Shown: positions 21,801-34,202, counted from the stretch's first letter. The stretch: DNA of 64,000 bases from Metellina segmentata (GCA_947359465.1 OX375878.1:88014377-88078376), one strand, 5' to 3'. The notes: generated by a model from the sequence alone, not told the origin. Made by a program: numbers and translations.

Positions 21801-22440
21801 GTACCATCCTAAGTACATTAAAAGGTTATAAGTATCCTAAGTAAATTTAAGAGTTGTACTATCCAAAGCACATAAGAGAATGTACAGTCGTAAGTAGATT
21901 CATAAGTGTTGTACTATCCCAAGTCCATTTAAGTATTGTACTGTCCTAAGAACATTTAAGAGTTGTACTGTCTTAAGTAAACAAAAAAGTTGTACTATCC
22001 CAAGTACATTTAAGAGTTATAAGTATCCTAAGTATATTTAAGAGTTGTACTATCCAACGCACACAAGAGAATTGTACAATCCTAAGCAGATTCATAAGTG
22101 TTGTACTATCCCAAGTCCATTTAAGTATTGTACTGTCCTAAGAATATTTAAGAGTTGTACTGTCTTAAGTAAACAAAAAAGTTGTACTATCCCAAGTACA
22201 TTTAAGAGTTATAAGTATCCTAAGTATATTTAAGAGTTGTACTATCCAACGCACACAAGAGAATTGTACAATCCTAAGCAGATTCATAAGTGTTGTACTA
22301 TCCCAAGTCCATTTAAGAGTATTGTACTGTCTTAAGTAAACAAAAAAGTTGTACCATCCTAAGTACATTTAAGAGTTGTACTGTCTTAAGTAGGCATGAA
22401 AGTTGTACTACCCTAAGTACATTTAAGAGTTGTACTGGAA
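21801..22440. repeat. Minisatellite with 192-bp higher-order unit
   Basis: Basic units of about 27-30 bp (gtactatcccaagtacattt, aagagttgtactgtcttaag). The block starting ataagtatcctaagta recurs at 21828, 22019 and 22211, giving higher-order periods of 191 and 192 bp. The last unit is shortened. It shares tcccaagtaca with the neighbouring 36-bp array. Confidence 0.9.
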
Positions 22441-22591
22441 CATATAAACTTTAACTAATGTTGAAATTCTGGAAAAAGTAAAAAACGCGTATTTTTTTTT
22501 TGTTCTGTTAAAAACATTCCTGGCCCAAGATACAGGCCGCCATTTCTCACATGCGATTTTCGGCAAAATATTAAAACGCTCTATCTGTCTA

Positions 22592-23182
22592 CTGTCCCAA
22601 GTACACTACTGTCTATCCCCTGCTCTTCTGTCCCAAGTACACTACTGTCTATCCCCTGCTCTTCTGTCCCAAGTACACTACTGTCTATCCCCTGCTCTTC
22701 TGTCCCAAGTACACTACTGTCTATCCCCTGCTCTTCTGTCCCAAGTACACTACTGTCTATCCCCTGCTCTTCTGTCCCAAGTACACTACTGTCTATCCCC
22801 TGCTCTTCTGTCCCAAGCACACTACTGTCTATCCCCTGCTCTTCTGTCCCAAGTACACTACTGTCTATCCCCTGCTCTTCTGTCCCAAGCACACTACTGT
22901 CTATCCCCTGCTCTTCTGTCCCAAGTACACTACTGTCTATCCCCTGCTCTTCTGTCCCAAGTACACTACTGTCTATCCCCTGCTCTTCTGTCCCAAGCAC
23001 ACTACTGTCTATCCTCTGCTCTTCTGTCCCAAGTACACTACTGTCTATCCCCTGCTCTTCTGTCCCAAGCACACTACTGTCTATCCCCTGCTCTTCTGTC
23101 CCAAGTACACTACTGTCTATCCCCTGCTCTTCTGTCCCAAGTACACTACTGTCTATCCCCTGCTCTTCTGTCCCAAGTACAC
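22592..23182. repeat. 36-bp minisatellite, 16 exact units
   Basis: The unit begins ctgtcccaagtacactactg and ends tatcccctgctctt. Unit starts run from 22592 to 23132 with no insertion or deletion, then a 15-bp partial unit. Variation is almost confined to aagtac/aagcac: units 7, 9, 12 and 14 have aagcac, and unit 12 also has atcctctg. Because 36 is divisible by three, the minus strand is open for 163 codons as a 12-residue repeat, SVLGTEEQGIDS. I take this frame as a by-product of the repeat, not a gene. Confidence 0.95.
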
Positions 23183-23377
23183 CGGAGAATTGTACTCTCC
23201 TAAGTACACAAGAGAGAATGGTTCCTGGAACGGAACGCTGTCGATTACGAATTTCCTAGTCAAGCCATCAGGCATAGACTGAGAAGTTGGCTACGTTCTT
23301 GGCGCTCGCCAAGAACATGAAAACTTACGACAGTTAAGTAGTAGCGCCAACTGCAACGGAGATATGCACATTTTTAT
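23183..23377. other. Array flank with a small hairpin
   Basis: The first 35 bp (gagaattgtactctcctaag) resemble units of the 192-bp array. A perfect hairpin, gttcttggcg/cgccaagaac with a 2-bp centre, lies at about 23295-23316. Confidence 0.6.
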
Positions 23378-23389
23378 AGAAATCGAATC

Positions 23390-23720
23390 GGTAATTGGTA
23401 ATTTTTTGTTAACGTCGTACTAGAGCAACACAACGGGCTATTGACGACGGTCCGGGATCAGTCCCTTAAGGGAAAGATTCGAGGACAATACCTCGTAATT
23501 TTGAACCACGGTCCGATGACGAAGCAACACATGAGCTGGCACCCCACTCTCTAAACTTCCACGCCAACCCAACGTGAGGACTTTCGGCCACGACAGATTT
23601 AAGGTGCACCAGCCGCCTCTACACCATACGTTTACAAACATCCATGCCCGGACCCGGATTCGAACCAGGAACCTTCCGATCTAGAGGCTAACACCTTAAC
23701 CACTATACCGGTTGGTCGGC
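23390..23720 (-). repeat. SINE-A, full-length copy with TSD
   Basis: A 331-bp element in reverse orientation with a perfect 12-bp TSD, agaaatcgaatc, at 23378-23389 and 23721-23732. It shows all blocks of the family: the 3' end aacgtcgtactagagcaac, tcgtaattttgaaccacgg, cacgccaacccaacgtgagg, and the head gattcgaaccagg, then accttaaccac and ccggttggtcgg. This copy shows what SINE-A copy 1 looked like before its two insertions. Confidence 0.93.
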
Positions 23721-23734
23721 AGAAATCGAATCAA

Positions 23735-24340
23735 TAAAGGCCTTTTTGTACGCAAAATTTCAGCTCTATCGTTCAAGCAGGACTTCATCATTTTTTTTTT
23801 GCAAAAAGCGTCTAAAAATACCGAATATTAAATTCATCCCAGAAAAAAACTACCTAGAGGACCGAGCTAAGCAGTCAAGAGCACCACTAGCTTGGATACT
23901 GGGAAAGCATTTTTTTTAACGATTCTTGGGAAGAGAAAGTGGACGGGTTTGCTGAGACCGCTTGAAAAGAAGTTCGTGAATGGAGACGGAATTGCGATTG
24001 AAGGCTCGCATGTAAGCAGACGCCATGCCTTCTCTTCTCTGTGTCAATAAAAGAGAGAATAACCACTTAAAAACAAGTCAGCAGACCTAACCTCTTGACT
24101 ACTTGTCATTCTCTTTCTCTCTCTCCAGTTTTCCTGACTTAAGTTATTCAGACACAGTCGCTCATTCACCTCCATTACTCAAACAACTGGCAGTGACCAA
24201 AACAATGTTAAAACGGAGAGTTTTAATGTCCCTATTTTTTATATCAACTTAATTTTTCTGTTATAGTGTTAACTTTACTTTTGTGCCATAATACTTGAAT
24301 ATTGAAAGTGGAGAAGTCGATTTCTAATAAAGAACAGAAC
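23735..24340. other. No gene or repeat recognised
   Basis: No supportable feature. A ct-rich stretch is at 24108-24126. Confidence 0.35.
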
Positions 24341-24346
24341 AAATAT

Positions 24347-24545
24347 TTTTAGTAAACTAGGAGGCTCAGCTCCCTGATCACCATTCCATTGCCTGTTTGC
24401 CCATCCTATTTGCTTTGCTTTGCAAACCAACACTCCTTTCGCAGAGTCGATCTCATGTGCGACGGCGAAACTATCTTAATAATTCGTATAATTCTGATTT
24501 GACTTTCTGGTCCATGATGTCACAGCGAGGATTCCGCCCCAAGAA
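24347..24545 (-). mobile_element. Mini-hairpin element, copy 2 (diverged)
   Basis: Read on the minus strand it follows copy 1: ggggcgga, then cctcgctgtgacatcatgga, atacgaattattaagatag, actctgcgaaaggagtgttg, gtttgcaaagcaaag and the end gcctcctagt. Only the right-hand part of copy 1 is represented. Several hairpins have decayed. A gaa microsatellite (24538-24555) lies at the broken end. Confidence 0.75.
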
Positions 24546-24559
24546 GAAGAAGAAGGCAT

Positions 24560-26235
24560 TCCCATTCCTACGAATTCCCATACGAATTCGTAGCCTATTG
24601 GATAACAGCCATAATGGCATTGCCCGATAATTTCGAGCATTACTTTTTAGTTACAAAGTGTAAAATGGTACACAAAATTTTTTTTAATGCCTAAGTACTT
24701 GTTTTAGAAATACTATTTTTTTTTGTAAAGCAATCAAAACTGTACCTCTCTTTTGTCATACCGGATAAAACCATCACACATTTTCGGTGTGCCGCAGAAT
24801 TTTAATAATAAGGCTTCGAAAATAACTCTTCCCATAAGACCTGAGCCTCTAAAACTTGTTCAATCTTCCCCTGAATCAGGCAGACCTAAATTATTAAAGG
24901 TTTGATAATAGCAATTGACTTCTCCGAAGAATTGATTGAATCATTCGATCTACTTCTCCCTATAGAGTTGACAATCTCTTAATCGCTGAACTTCGGTCGT
25001 AGTTCAAGCGAGCGTTCGTGTCGAGAGTTCAACCATGTTGAATAATTGAAGACCGAAGCTTAGCGAGATCGGATGCTTGGGTTGACATTTGACGCTTATG
25101 AGTTTGAACAGACAGGATTGAGATAGCATCGCCGTCTGGACTTCTCTGCGTGCCTTTATAAACCGCAATGAGGTGTTTCGAACTTCACCGCGGTATGACA
25201 GTGTAACAGTTCGCTTGACCAGATATGTTACACCAGATATTTTTTCAGAGGATTGGGGAATTTAGGGGTATTAATGAAATTCTAATCCAAAATTTGGTAC
25301 TTAAATCTTATTTTATTTTGGATCGTGAAAATTAAAAAACATTTACAGCATATCGTTTTTATTCATTGTAAAAATACTAGGCTAATAATGTTTGTTCTTT
25401 TTCTATATACTTTATTAAGGGCTGTAAAAGGTTGGAGGAATTGAGAGCTAAAAAATTTAATTTTAAATACAATATATTGTGTTTGTTTAAACTGCAATGT
25501 TATTAGTATAAAAATCATATAATGATGAGTTATATGCGTACTTTTCAGTACTTATATATGCATTATATAATAAAAAAATAATAGTCTTGCAATTATAGTA
25601 ATGGGAAAATTAGTAAACCACCTTTTAAATGTAGTGAATTTTTGAAAAATGTGCAAATCAATGCCATAAGAATTATAAAATATTGCATAATATGCAGCAT
25701 ATACTGTTGCATACACTTTTTGCGGGTGCATATGAATAGAGGAATAGAGTGACTGGTTCAGATTAAAGCCCTTTAAATATTTTTATTTCATTTGGTCGTT
25801 TTATGTATCATTTATATACCTCGAGGTAATTCGTGTTATTTTCATTATGTTTAAATATAATCAATTGGGCAAAATTCTAGCTGAATAACATAATAATCTA
25901 CTTATCAAAAGATAGCACAATTATTTGTACCCACAATTGTATTCAAATTCTAACCCACGTTGCAAAATGCCTCGTTCATTGTAAATAAATACCTTTCCTT
26001 TCGTACAAAAAGTTCATTCGCGTTCAAAAGAAACCAGCTCTCATTTTAATTGTATGAATATTATGTATGAATTACAATAATGTTATTTTTAACATTTTAT
26101 CTACTTGTTGCCGTCAATTAGTTTTTTGTTTATCGTCGACTTTTTGAAGGGAAATCTTTTATAAATTAAAGAGAAAATAAAGTATCTAGAGTCGGCTCTT
26201 ATTAAACATGTTTGAATTATCTATGTAGTTTTAAA
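24560..26235. other. AT-rich, no gene recognised
   Basis: Strongly AT-rich from about 25250. I see no coding frame over 80 codons and no clear repeat. Confidence 0.4.
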
Positions 26236-26237
26236 GT

Positions 26238-26483
26238 TGTAATATGAGCCTTTATTTTTGAAAATGGTATAAGTACATTTTTTCATATTTAAGGGTTTGC
26301 GTTTAAATTAAATTAAAAATACTGGCAAACGTTACTCAATTCGGATGATGCTTTTAACACTATAAACCTTTTAAATTTTATATTGCAATAATAATTATTA
26401 AAATTGTTAAAGAAAGAAAACTATTTTTGTTTTCAAATTGGACTTATACCACTTTCAAAAATAACGGCTCATATTTCATATAT
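26238..26483. mobile_element. Small inverted-repeat element (MITE-like)
   Basis: Arms of about 36 bp: left 26241-26276 (aatatgagcctttatttttg, then aaaatggtataagtac) and right 26441-26476, its reverse complement with few mismatches. The interior is 164 bp and AT-rich. No certain TSD. Confidence 0.7.
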
Positions 26484-27640
26484 TTTTAATAGTTAATTAC
26501 GTTTTTGCTGTCCCTCTAATAGGTAAATTTCCTTATTATCAATTCATGTTAAAATAATAATGTTAAAGCAAAGCAAGAATGCTACTCGTATTTTAACAAA
26601 ACAAAATAAGAAGGTAACTCCTATTTTGCTTAAAATAAATAATGGAAACAGAAGTTTATTTGTTGCTGATATTTATGTACCCGTTTTAACTTGTCTCAAA
26701 ATATTCAAGCACATTAATGATACATAAATAATAGAAAATGGCAAAATTATAAAAAATACAAAAAATATTAATAATATCGGGGGTAACTGGTAAGGAAAAT
26801 TTAAAGTTCAAACCACACATATTTCCTAGAAACTTTATAGTTTAATCAAATAAACACCAATGTATGCTCTTAAATCTTTTATTTCAGAGTGTTTTTCCTA
26901 TTACTTAAAAATATATATGTTTCCTTATTATTAGTCAGACAAGAAAACACAATATGACTCCTAATTACCCAAAGCCTGTCTTCAGCTCTCACATTTTTCA
27001 TTCGATAATATTTGCATTTCTATTAATTCTTTCCTCCGCCGGATTATTACTGAGCAATGTTTCATCATGCCTCCCTTTAATTATGTCTCTTGTAAGAAGA
27101 CTCAAAAGAACCCAGCAATAATGGCCACGAAAAACCATCTCCACTTTATTCTCTCTTGTTAATGATTTCGGCAATTTGCAATTGAATCTAAATACATGCT
27201 TCCGATCCTACGAAACAAACAAGAAAGATGCGATTCGCCCCCTCTTTGTCATGCATGTTGCTTTCTTTTGTATTGAACGATGAATGGAGAAACCGATGAA
27301 ATTTACAGCAATTGATTACGGGTTTGATATTTAAAAAAAAATCGTCATTTTTCCATTTCGAGAGAGCATTATTTTTACTGTCTAAGTGCTGGAAAAGAAA
27401 CGAGGGTGTTTTGTTTTGGTTTTTGGCTCAGGGAATCATTATTCAGAACTTCGATGTTAAATGGCAAGAGGACAATAAACATGATGCAGTCTCGGCGCAA
27501 AATAACATGACCCTAATCCGAAGGCGGTTCTTAAAATTTGCATAAGAATTGATGAGATAGAGAGAGAGGATACATGGATATAACACAAGATTAGGAATCG
27601 GTGAAATAGAGGCTGTTTTAAAAAAGATGCCATTGTTATG
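26484..27640. other. AT-rich, no gene recognised
   Basis: Short frames only, such as 27312-27545 (77 codons), none recognised. Confidence 0.35.
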
Positions 27641-28170
27641 ATAAGTAAAAACAAATGAAAGTAGATGAAAATAAAAACCGCTATAGGAATCCAAATACGC
27701 ATGTGATGTGTGTGTGTGTGTGTGTGTGTGTACTTAACCAATACTACAAAAATTAACTTACAATATACTAGTGTAAAAAGTAGTGGGACTTATCTCCACA
27801 ATAAAGAACTTTTGGTACACAAAGTTGCACTGTCCATCACACATTGTTTGGCTATTGAAATATTGCATGTTTACGCGTACTCTCGGATCCTTATGATTGT
27901 TTGGTTTTAAAAAGGTGTCGAGAAATGAAAGCAAATATAAGTGAGTGAAAATAAAAACCTCTATGAGAATCCAAATGCGGTTGTGGTGTATGTAGCTAGT
28001 TCTACAAAAATTAACTTCCAATACATAGCATAAAAAGCAAAGTAATCCATCTCCACCTTGAGTTACATTTTGTGGACAAAGTAGCACTGTCCTTCACCCT
28101 CTTGTTACATTGTTTTGCTATTAAAATATTGCATGTTTACGTGGAACCCCTGGAACCTTATGGTATACCT
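27640..28170. repeat. Diverged tandem duplication, about 285 bp
   Basis: Copy 1 (27640-27905) and copy 2 (27925-28170) share gaaaataaaaacc, gaatccaaat, ctacaaaaattaactt, gcactgtcc and attgcatgtttacg in the same order. Copy 1 contains a 12-unit TG microsatellite at 27707-27730. Confidence 0.8.
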
Positions 28171-30270
28171 GACCTCGCTTTGATTAACAATCTTGCATAG
28201 AATTCCTGGGACTTTTCGGTAACATGTAAACAGTTATATAGTTTTTAGCATCCCAACATATCCTTTTTGGATAAAGATTAAAGGTTTTGTGTTTATTTAG
28301 ATCTATTAGATCTAAATAAATACAAAAGTAGCACTTAATTTATATTAAAGAATATCTGTGTGTATATATATTGCATCTCCTTTGATTAGTTGTATTTATT
28401 TAAAGAGCTTTAAAAATATAAAATTTATCTGAGCTTCTCTTGATGTTTTTCAATGTACTTCTAAAAATAATCATACCCGTTTGGAATTTTAATTTTTAAA
28501 ATAAATTTTTTTCACAATAAAAGAAACATTTTAAGGAACCAATTCAGTTATTTTTTTAATGGGTTATTTGAATCCTATGTATTGAGGCATTTTTTTTATA
28601 AGTATACATAATCCTAACATCATGAAAGGTATTCGATAGTGAAAAGGAAAGAGACGAATGCTCACATTTTTTAAGATAAAATCGCTATCAGTACCACCAG
28701 AGAAAAACAAACTGGAAATAAAAAGACTTCAAATGTGTAAGATTTTTCACATTTAAGTGAAAAAAAGTTTTGATCGAAAGAATCTTTCAGATCATCTTTC
28801 GAATTCCAAAATAGATTTCTTTAGGGTTACCATTCGGAAAATTCAACGTCAAATGCAGAACTTCCATCATAATATCACGTCGCCATCTTTAGGCACTGTA
28901 CACAGAACGTTCTCTATAGCTGAATTGAGGAGGATTTTTTTTAACTTCAAAGGGGACCTGCTATTGAAAACTCTAATCAATAACACCACATGTACATTCT
29001 TTACATATAGTTCATATTCAGTTGATCGTATTTTATTCACTAAGTTAAAAAATAGTCCGTTTATAAATCTAAGATGGGATTTGTTATCAAATCCTTACTA
29101 AATATTCAGGTCCAATTCCGTCTAATTAGAACTCACGAAAGAGAGCTTGGTGACAAAACAAACAATCAAGTTCATTTCACAAAATGCTTATCAATAAAAT
29201 ATAATTTTAAGCTGTCCATACGAGTTGGTGCCCTTAAATAACACTGCGTTCAGAAATTTCACTTTTTCTTTAAAATTAATGCTTGCTTAACGGAGCACCA
29301 TTTAGGCTAAAGTCAAATTTGACATCTTAGAAACCGACTTCGGCGCAGCTTGAGAAATACGATGTGATCGAAAAATCAAGAACTACTCCTTTCACAAATT
29401 TTTTGAGCTCCCTTTAAATTTTACAAGTATCATACTCCTCTAAGGTGGTTCTGTCAACAGGAAACAAATCAACACGCCGTAAAAAGTTGAAAAGTATAGT
29501 TAGCCTATTCCACATGTCAAAAGCAACACACTAAGGCACTGGTACTCAACGTGTTGAAATCTGATACTATATCAAACAGTGTGAGTAAAATTTAAAAGTT
29601 ACGCAGGTTTGTCTCATACTCGGATTAGTTAATGGAAGATGTAATTCCCAAACATGGAAGATGTAATGCGTTCAGTTTTACGAACTAAATTTATTAAAAA
29701 CAAATGCTACTTCGAAATTATATTTTACAATTAATAGTCACTTAAAATCTTACAATTTCAGACACCTTACACTATTTTGCCAGATTTCTAAAAATCTTCG
29801 GACATTGCTTTGTTGACATATACTTGATAAAATCTATAAAATTATCCTTTAATTTACCCATGAGCTTCTATAAATAATGTTCGCGTAAAAAAGAGCTGCT
29901 CTTCTAACAGAAGGGCTAAGATAAGATTTGTCAACGATTAACCACTTTTTGCTTTCGAATTTAATGGCTAACAGACTGACAGAATTCCAAGAGGCAGAAG
30001 TTCTAATCTTTTTTGATCGGGACAGCGACAAATACGTGTCTTGCACGCAGATGCATCATGGAAACTTACGAACTACTCGAGATTTTATGATCCCGAGCAT
30101 AACTTCAAGATATATCCTATCTGCTCTAGAAAGTGACAATCCGATAAAAGAACTTTTAAGTTAGTTAAAAGAAAGATTTAAGAATATTTGCCTTCTTAAT
30201 TTGAAGCTTTATAGAAATGGTTCGTAACTGCTATAAATTTGTAGCATATTTCGTGGAATTCATTGACGGT
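28171..30270. other. No gene recognised
   Basis: A 114-codon plus-strand frame (28757-29101) has no motif I recognise. A short direct repeat, tggaagatgtaat, is at about 29632 and 29656. Confidence 0.35.
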
Positions 30271-30284
30271 GGATTTTGGATTTG

Positions 30285-31290
30285 TCCATTTTATTTCCCC
30301 GTCTGTTGAACCCTGCTCGTATCATAAAACATCAGTCCACATCTGGTACATAATCATCCACGGGTTTTGTTGTTTCGTATTCTTCTTGGTCTATCTGCCT
30401 GCGAGACCGAATCCAACAAGTCATTCATTAACAACAAGTTATTTCACGGGTTTTGTTGTGTCCATTTCACAGTCAGATGCCGCCGTATGCATTTTGCACA
30501 GCCTTGGCGATATTGATTTTTTGCTGTAAATCTGATCAGGATGATAATCGATGGTATGAAAAACAGCTACTATTGCAGATTATTAGCTATCAATTCAACT
30601 CCCTGACAGTTATTACAACGTCTCAACGTTCTGGTTCCATGACTGTTAATTTTCATCTTCACCTTTAAAGGGTCATGTTCTCAGTCTGGATATTGTGGTG
30701 ATTTTTTTACTGTCGGTGTTAATTTTCACAAATTTTTCGTCTTATTTAATTCCTGATTAGATTTCTAAGAGATTAATGTATAACGGTAACCTATTTTCCA
30801 ATCAAGAGTCAAATGATGAATTTGATTTTATAGTTTTTATCCAATTGAATAGACATGGCCAAAAGATCATTCTTGCCCTTATCATATAATATCAGTCTAC
30901 GTCTGGTATCAATTGTATATCAGGATTTACTCATTGAATAGATATGTCCCTGCTCCTACCGTATGATACCGCTAGTTCTCGTCTAATACCTACTCTCTAT
31001 CGTCCTAATTGCACAGACATAGCCTCTATTAACCAATTGCGTAGACATAGTCAAAAAATAAACCCTGCTTGTACTATATATCACCAATCAACGTCTGGTA
31101 CTTACTCTCAATCGGGTTTTACTCAATTAAATAGACATGGACAGAAAATAAATCCCAATCTTGTAATAAAACTAGGGGGCTCTGCACCTGCTCGCTCTTT
31201 TAATAAAATATCACCCGTCCACGTCTGGTTCCCACTCCCTGTCGGGTTTCATCCGATTAGGAGTGGGAACCAAAGAATATGGCCATCATA
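30285..31290. repeat. Old, diverged tandem repeat, about 90-100 bp
   Basis: Blocks like ccctgctcgtatcataaaac, atcagtccacatctggtac and aattaaatagacatgg recur in order at about 30306, 30880, 30950, 31060 and 31190, each copy altered. The spacing is irregular. Confidence 0.6.
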
Positions 31291-31294
31291 ACCA

Positions 31295-31865
31295 ATAACT
31301 CCTCCAGATAAATGATCCCATTATGGAATGAACACAATCCGATTAGAATTGCTAGGTTTGTAAGGCCCTATGAACGTGGAAGAAGTGATTAGTCGTTTCT
31401 GAAACACGGTAGAAAAATACTTTTCTGTGGTCTTGGGATGCTGGCTCTCGTTTACGTCAATACTTGAAGAACCCTGGAAACTCCAAGTACGACATCGTTA
31501 AATGCTAAGATTGAACACACGACAAAACACTTTAGTCTACCGTTTTCCAAACACATGCCCTTATACTAGGTCACTTAGATTGTATCCTTTTCACGTCCTC
31601 TAACGGTGCATACTATACTATATGAGACAACAGGACATAAAGACCAGCAAATTTAGCATGCACCAGCTTTGAGTTACATGAGACTGTTCGTTGTAAGATT
31701 ATGGCGAGTGGATTTGGCAAGCCTCTTAATTGAGCGCCTACATTTTATTTTAAACAAAAGACTTAAAATGTCTGTCCTAGTTTAGTTTATCAAAAAACGG
31801 CATTTGAGCGACAAACCAAAACCGATCATCATCGGGACTTTGGGATCAGATAATCCTATCTTTTA
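31295..31865. other. No gene or repeat recognised
   Basis: No supportable feature. Confidence 0.35.
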
Positions 31866-31869
31866 AACC

Positions 31870-33177
31870 GGGCATTGCCTTTTCTTGGACGTCTTTCTCC
31901 TTTTTACCGTAGAAACCCCTGTTCAGTCAAGACAACCCGAAAACGTATAAATACAGGTAACTTGACAGTTTTAAGAAGGGTTAGTGATTGGCACGAAGTA
32001 CAATTTTGAATCACTATAGGACCGAATCAGGTGCATTTACAGAACAAATCTGGCCACTTATCACAATTATAAATCACAATAAAATTTAAAAAAAGACTCT
32101 TTGGAAATCACTGAACGAGCGATAAAATTTCAATTCTAGAAAAACATATTGCCCTACTAAAAAATAACACAGAAACATCTATTCTTATATTTCTGTTTTC
32201 CTTGGAGACCAGAGTGATCTGTCAACACACCCCCAGAACAGAGCTGTAGGTGGCTTGACATTATCCGGTAGGGTTAGACTCATCTGCACCAGGTATATTT
32301 TGAATCACTATAGGATAGAATCAGACGCATTTCTAGAACCAAATCTGGCCTCTTATGGACAATTATCCCTCACACCATCACTATAAAGTTAAAGAAACAA
32401 CAACGGATTCTTTGGAAATCTCGGATACAGCGATAACATTTCAATTCTGGTAAAACAATCAGATTGTCCAACTAAACAACCAAGTGCCTTTTCTTGGACT
32501 GTCCTCCTCTCATCTAGACATCAATTCTGTTAAGACACCCCAAAAACATAAATGCAGTGGCTTGGTATTTTTCGGTAGGGTTAGATAGATTTGCGAAGAT
32601 CAAACGAAGAAGCTGAGCTGCGGCTGCTTTTCGTTTGACAACTATGCATGATTGTCTTTACGCCCATCTCTATGGACTTCCGGATAGTGGATAGAACTGC
32701 CTGCCCCCTCTGCTGAAGTGGTGTTACGATGAATGCTGAACACCTCCCTGTCTGTCCAGCTCTTACGAAGAACTGTAATTTCCCCCGATATTGGGAAGCC
32801 AGAGATCTCTTGGACAGTTCGACTCTTTGATCCCTGTTTCATCGTGCTACTGTTCCTATTATGTTCCTGTTCTGGTGTCTTTGTTCTTCGTTCTTTTGTG
32901 TATTTGATCTCTGTATGGCGTTAGGATAAAGTCCATGTAACCGCTTGCTGCATCGGAAAAAAAAATAGATTTGCACCAGGTATGTTTTGAGTCAATTTTG
33001 GATCGAATCCGGTACATATCCAGAACGAATCTGGACGCATCACATTTATCCATCGCACCATCACAACAAAGTTTATAAAAAAAAAAAAAAACATTTTCTT
33101 TGGAAATTCCCCCGAAACAGCGATAACTTTTCAATTCTAGAAAAACAATCAGATGGCCCAACTAAAAAATAACACCC
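31870..33177. repeat. Tandem repeat of about 290-325 bp, interrupted
   Basis: Three diverged units begin near 31873, 32198 and 32485 (ccttttcttggac or similar). They carry in order a ggtagggttag block, ggaccgaatcaggt, gaacaaatctgg, ctttggaaatc, gcgataa and tttcaattctagaaaaac. The third unit is split by a poly-A insertion at 32595-32964. Confidence 0.8.
32595..32964 (+). mobile_element. Retroposed insertion with poly-A end
   Basis: A 370-bp piece inside a tandem unit, ending catcgg plus nine A and bounded by the direct repeat atagatttgc at 32585-32594 and 32965-32974. The unit sequence continues correctly across it. Its first 45 bp form a hairpin (caaacgaa...ttcgtttg). I recognise no reverse-transcriptase motif, so it may be a truncated LINE 3' end, a SINE or a processed transcript. 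Confidence 0.7.
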
Positions 33178-33179
33178 GG

Positions 33180-33970
33180 AACGTGTTCATCTCCACACTT
33201 TCCGGGATAAAAAAACAGGATAAAGTGCGAGAGAGAGTGGCTGGCCAAAAGAGAAACTGCTGATGCTTTATCGGAACATTACGGAACAGGCCGAGAAGGG
33301 AGACTCCCTTTTTTCTCTCCAAGTTTCATCCTCTTTTGGACTCGAAAGAGATGTTCCGACGCTTGGTTATGACAGAATGGGGACAGAGTGATACACGACA
33401 ACGTTCTCACAAAGGGAGAAACCTAGCTGACAAAGGCTGGATCTTCACATCTTTACCGTTTTATTTGTATTTTTATTTTGGGTCAGGGAGGGTGAGAATA
33501 ATTTTTTATATATCCCCCCTCCCTTTTCGCCCCGTTTTTCCGATACATGCCCTGGCAGGACACGAGGATCGCGGAAAAAAATATGAAAAAACGAAAACGG
33601 CGAATTCTTTTTATGACGCTTGATGCGTGACTTACGGGTTAACAAACCTTTTCATGGGGGAAATAGTTTGTAACAGAACTCATTTTTTATGACTTTTCCA
33701 ATGGTCATTAATTTCGAGCCGTAGGAGTGCAAGTGACGGTTTCTAAACAGATTTACATTTTTTTTTCTTTTAAATCTACCCATTTTCGACACCTATGATT
33801 TTTTTCTAGGTGTATAAGACATTGTGCATTTAAAAAAAATTCTAACTTTACTGGTAGAATTGATCTTTGTTTTCCAGTAACTTTTAAAATGCATTGAATT
33901 GGTGGCAGAGTGCAGTGAAACGTGCTTGTATGGACACGCACACCTTTAATGTGTGGAACGAAAGTAAATT
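33180..33970. other. No gene recognised
   Basis: Overlapping frames of 95 codons or fewer on both strands, none recognised. Confidence 0.35.
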
Positions 33971-33975
33971 TTTAG

Positions 33976-34202
33976 GAAGGTAGGTGAATTTATGTCGCAC
34001 TGGAGCAATACAACGGTCTATTGGTGACTGTCCAGAATCCATCCTGTACATAAATTGACATAGGTCAGATGACGATGTCAACATCGGAGCAGGCTCCCCA
34101 TTCACCAAACTTCCACACTACACCAACTTGAGAATATATTTTAACCCATGCCTGATTTAACGTTCATCAGACACCATGTACATGACGGTCTTCGGTTGGA
34201 AG
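33976..34202 (-). repeat. SINE-B copy, head partly lost
   Basis: Begins with the tail gaaggtaggtgaatttatgt, then gcactggagcaatacaacgg, caaacttccacactacacc and tacatgacggtcttcggttg. It ends before the B box. Confidence 0.8.

Noticed and set aside
22581..23072. 163-codon open frame on the minus strand
   Set aside because: It is wholly inside the 36-bp minisatellite, and its length follows from a period divisible by three and lack of stops in one unit.
22592..23182. CRISPR-like regular array
   Set aside because: The 36-bp units abut directly without spacers, and the whole context is eukaryotic.
28757..29101. 114-codon plus-strand frame
   Set aside because: No recognised motif; composition follows the AT-rich background.
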